13,829 nt of DNA from Oscillospiraceae bacterium. Lineage in GTDB: Bacteria; Bacillota_A; Clostridia; Oscillospirales; Oscillospiraceae. Below are positions 13,207-13,829 of the stretch, one piece after another. The stretch spans positions 1 through 13,829 of the forward strand of contig JAFYCC010000053.1 of assembly GCA_017539885.1 (NCBI GenBank), read 5' to 3'. Position 1 is the stretch's first letter; each line of letters starts with the position of its first letter. The notes beneath the pieces were generated by a model, which was given only the letters and a program-made list of their open reading frames with translations, ran no database searches and had not been told where the DNA came from. The position numbers and the translations under genes were made by a program.

Positions 13207-13238
13207 AGAACAGCCGCACCTGCTGGCGCGGCTGTTCT
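13207..13238 (-). terminator. Hairpin after the second URO-D-like gene
   Basis: AGAACAGCCGC (13207-13217) and GCGGCTGTTCT (13228-13238) form a perfect 11-base stem 14 bases past the stop of the upstream minus-strand gene. The following minus-strand bases, CATTCAG, are a weak T tract, so termination may be partial. Confidence 0.6.
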
Positions 13239-13252
13239 GAGCGAACCCGGGT

Positions 13253-13829
13253 TCAGGCCGGATTGTATGCTTTTCTCGACACCTCGTAGAGGATGTCATA
13301 CATTTTGGGATGCGGGGGAGAACTGTAATCCATCGTGCAGTAGGCGCCGAGACCCTTGTAATCCTCGACGAACTTCGTGATATACTGACGCAGTTCATCA
13401 TCGGACAGATCCATGCCGATCTTTTCAGGTAATGCATCCACGATGATCTGATTCGGATAGTTCCTTGCGACAGCGAGCTTGTCATTCATGAACTGGCCGT
13501 TCCAGCTGTCGACGCCGGCTTCGATCATTGCGGGGACGAGAGCCTCGTTTTTGCCGCAGCTGTGCAGATCGAGGATCATGCCGTACTTGTGGGCGCTGTC
13601 ACAGACACGCTTAATATATGGTGCGATCATCTCGCGCACAGTGGAGATCGAGAAGAACGGCGCACGCTGGCTGCCCCAGTCGTCGTGGAACCAGACGCCA
13701 TCGGCGTGGAAATAGGTCGCGAACTTCTCAAATATCGCGTCGTACAGGTCAGCGAGTTTGCTGAACAGGCGGTGTACCGCCTCCTGCTGATCCTCGTCTA
13801 CGAGCGCGATCAAAGCATCGGTCATGTCC
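13253..13829 (-). CDS. Second URO-D-like/corrinoid methyltransferase family protein (partial)
   Basis: The C-terminal 192 codons or so of a paralog of the neighbouring gene; the 5' part lies beyond the window end. By eye about two thirds of residues match its neighbour. It shares TDALIALVDEDQQEAVHRLF, the HDDWGSQ segment and the LHSCG segment with the His-X-Cys pair. It differs at the third metal-ligand position: PPHP replaces PPCP, and a Cys appears nine residues earlier in AYCTMDY. The gene order and likeness point to tandem duplication followed by divergence. The methionine at 13825 is internal, because the frame stays open to the window edge and matches the paralog there (DMTDAL against EMTDAL). 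Confidence 0.82.
   Translation of the reverse strand, partial: DMTDALIALVDEDQQEAVHRLFSKLADLYDAIFEKFATYFHADGVWFHDDWGSQRAPFFSISTVREMIAPYIKRVCDSAHKYGMILDLHSCGKNEALVPAMIEAGVDSWNGQFMNDKLAVARNYPNQIIVDALPEKIGMDLSDDELRQYITKFVEDYKGLGAYCTMDYSSPPHPKMYDILYEVSRKAYNPA

Overview
The window looks like the chromosome of a moderately GC-rich anaerobic member of the Bacillota, most likely class Clostridia. The evidence is strong GGAGG-type ribosome binding sites, TTG and GTG starts, tRNA genes that encode their own CCA, sigma-A-type promoters with 17-base spacers, a lipoprotein-based cobalamin ABC importer with no outer-membrane parts, and a cobalamin riboswitch. I cannot assign a genus.

Left edge (1-874): a small ribbon-helix-helix-like gene on the minus strand starts at a TTG. 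Its promoter is overlapped by a 14-base direct repeat with a 22-base period. A promoter-like TATAAT framed by an inverted repeat lies at 15-48. After about 215 bases without a gene come tRNA-Thr(GGT) and tRNA-Asp(GTC), both on the minus strand, with a strong promoter and a terminator.

Transport block (875-3385): a LysR-family regulator is divergent from a PutP-type sodium/proline symporter. The two predicted promoters appear to share one -10 region. A terminator closes putP.

Cobamide operon (3393-11990): promoter, cobalamin riboswitch and terminator, then btuF, btuC, btuD, cobT, cobU, cobS, a short second CobU-like gene, a CobC-type phosphatase, cbiB, and a metal-dependent TIM-barrel protein of unknown role. 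From btuC onward the genes overlap or nearly touch, which implies translational coupling. Together they import a corrinoid (BtuFCD), add the aminopropanol arm (CbiB), activate it (CobU), activate the lower base (CobT), join the two halves (CobS) and remove the phosphate (CobC). The adenosyltransferase, CobD and corrin-ring synthesis genes are not in the window, which fits salvage of late intermediates or enzymes encoded elsewhere. If the riboswitch behaves like its family, cobalamin represses the whole set.

Right end (12003-13829): two tandem minus-strand paralogs of the uroporphyrinogen-decarboxylase/corrinoid-methyltransferase superfamily face the operon; the second runs off the window. They are plausible users of the cobamide made next door, but their substrate is unknown.

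The points most worth pursuing are an apparent ATT start for cobS, two CobU-like proteins that have kept complementary halves of the CobU motifs, the TIM-barrel gene coupled to cbiB, and the methyltransferase-like pair with different third metal-ligand candidates.
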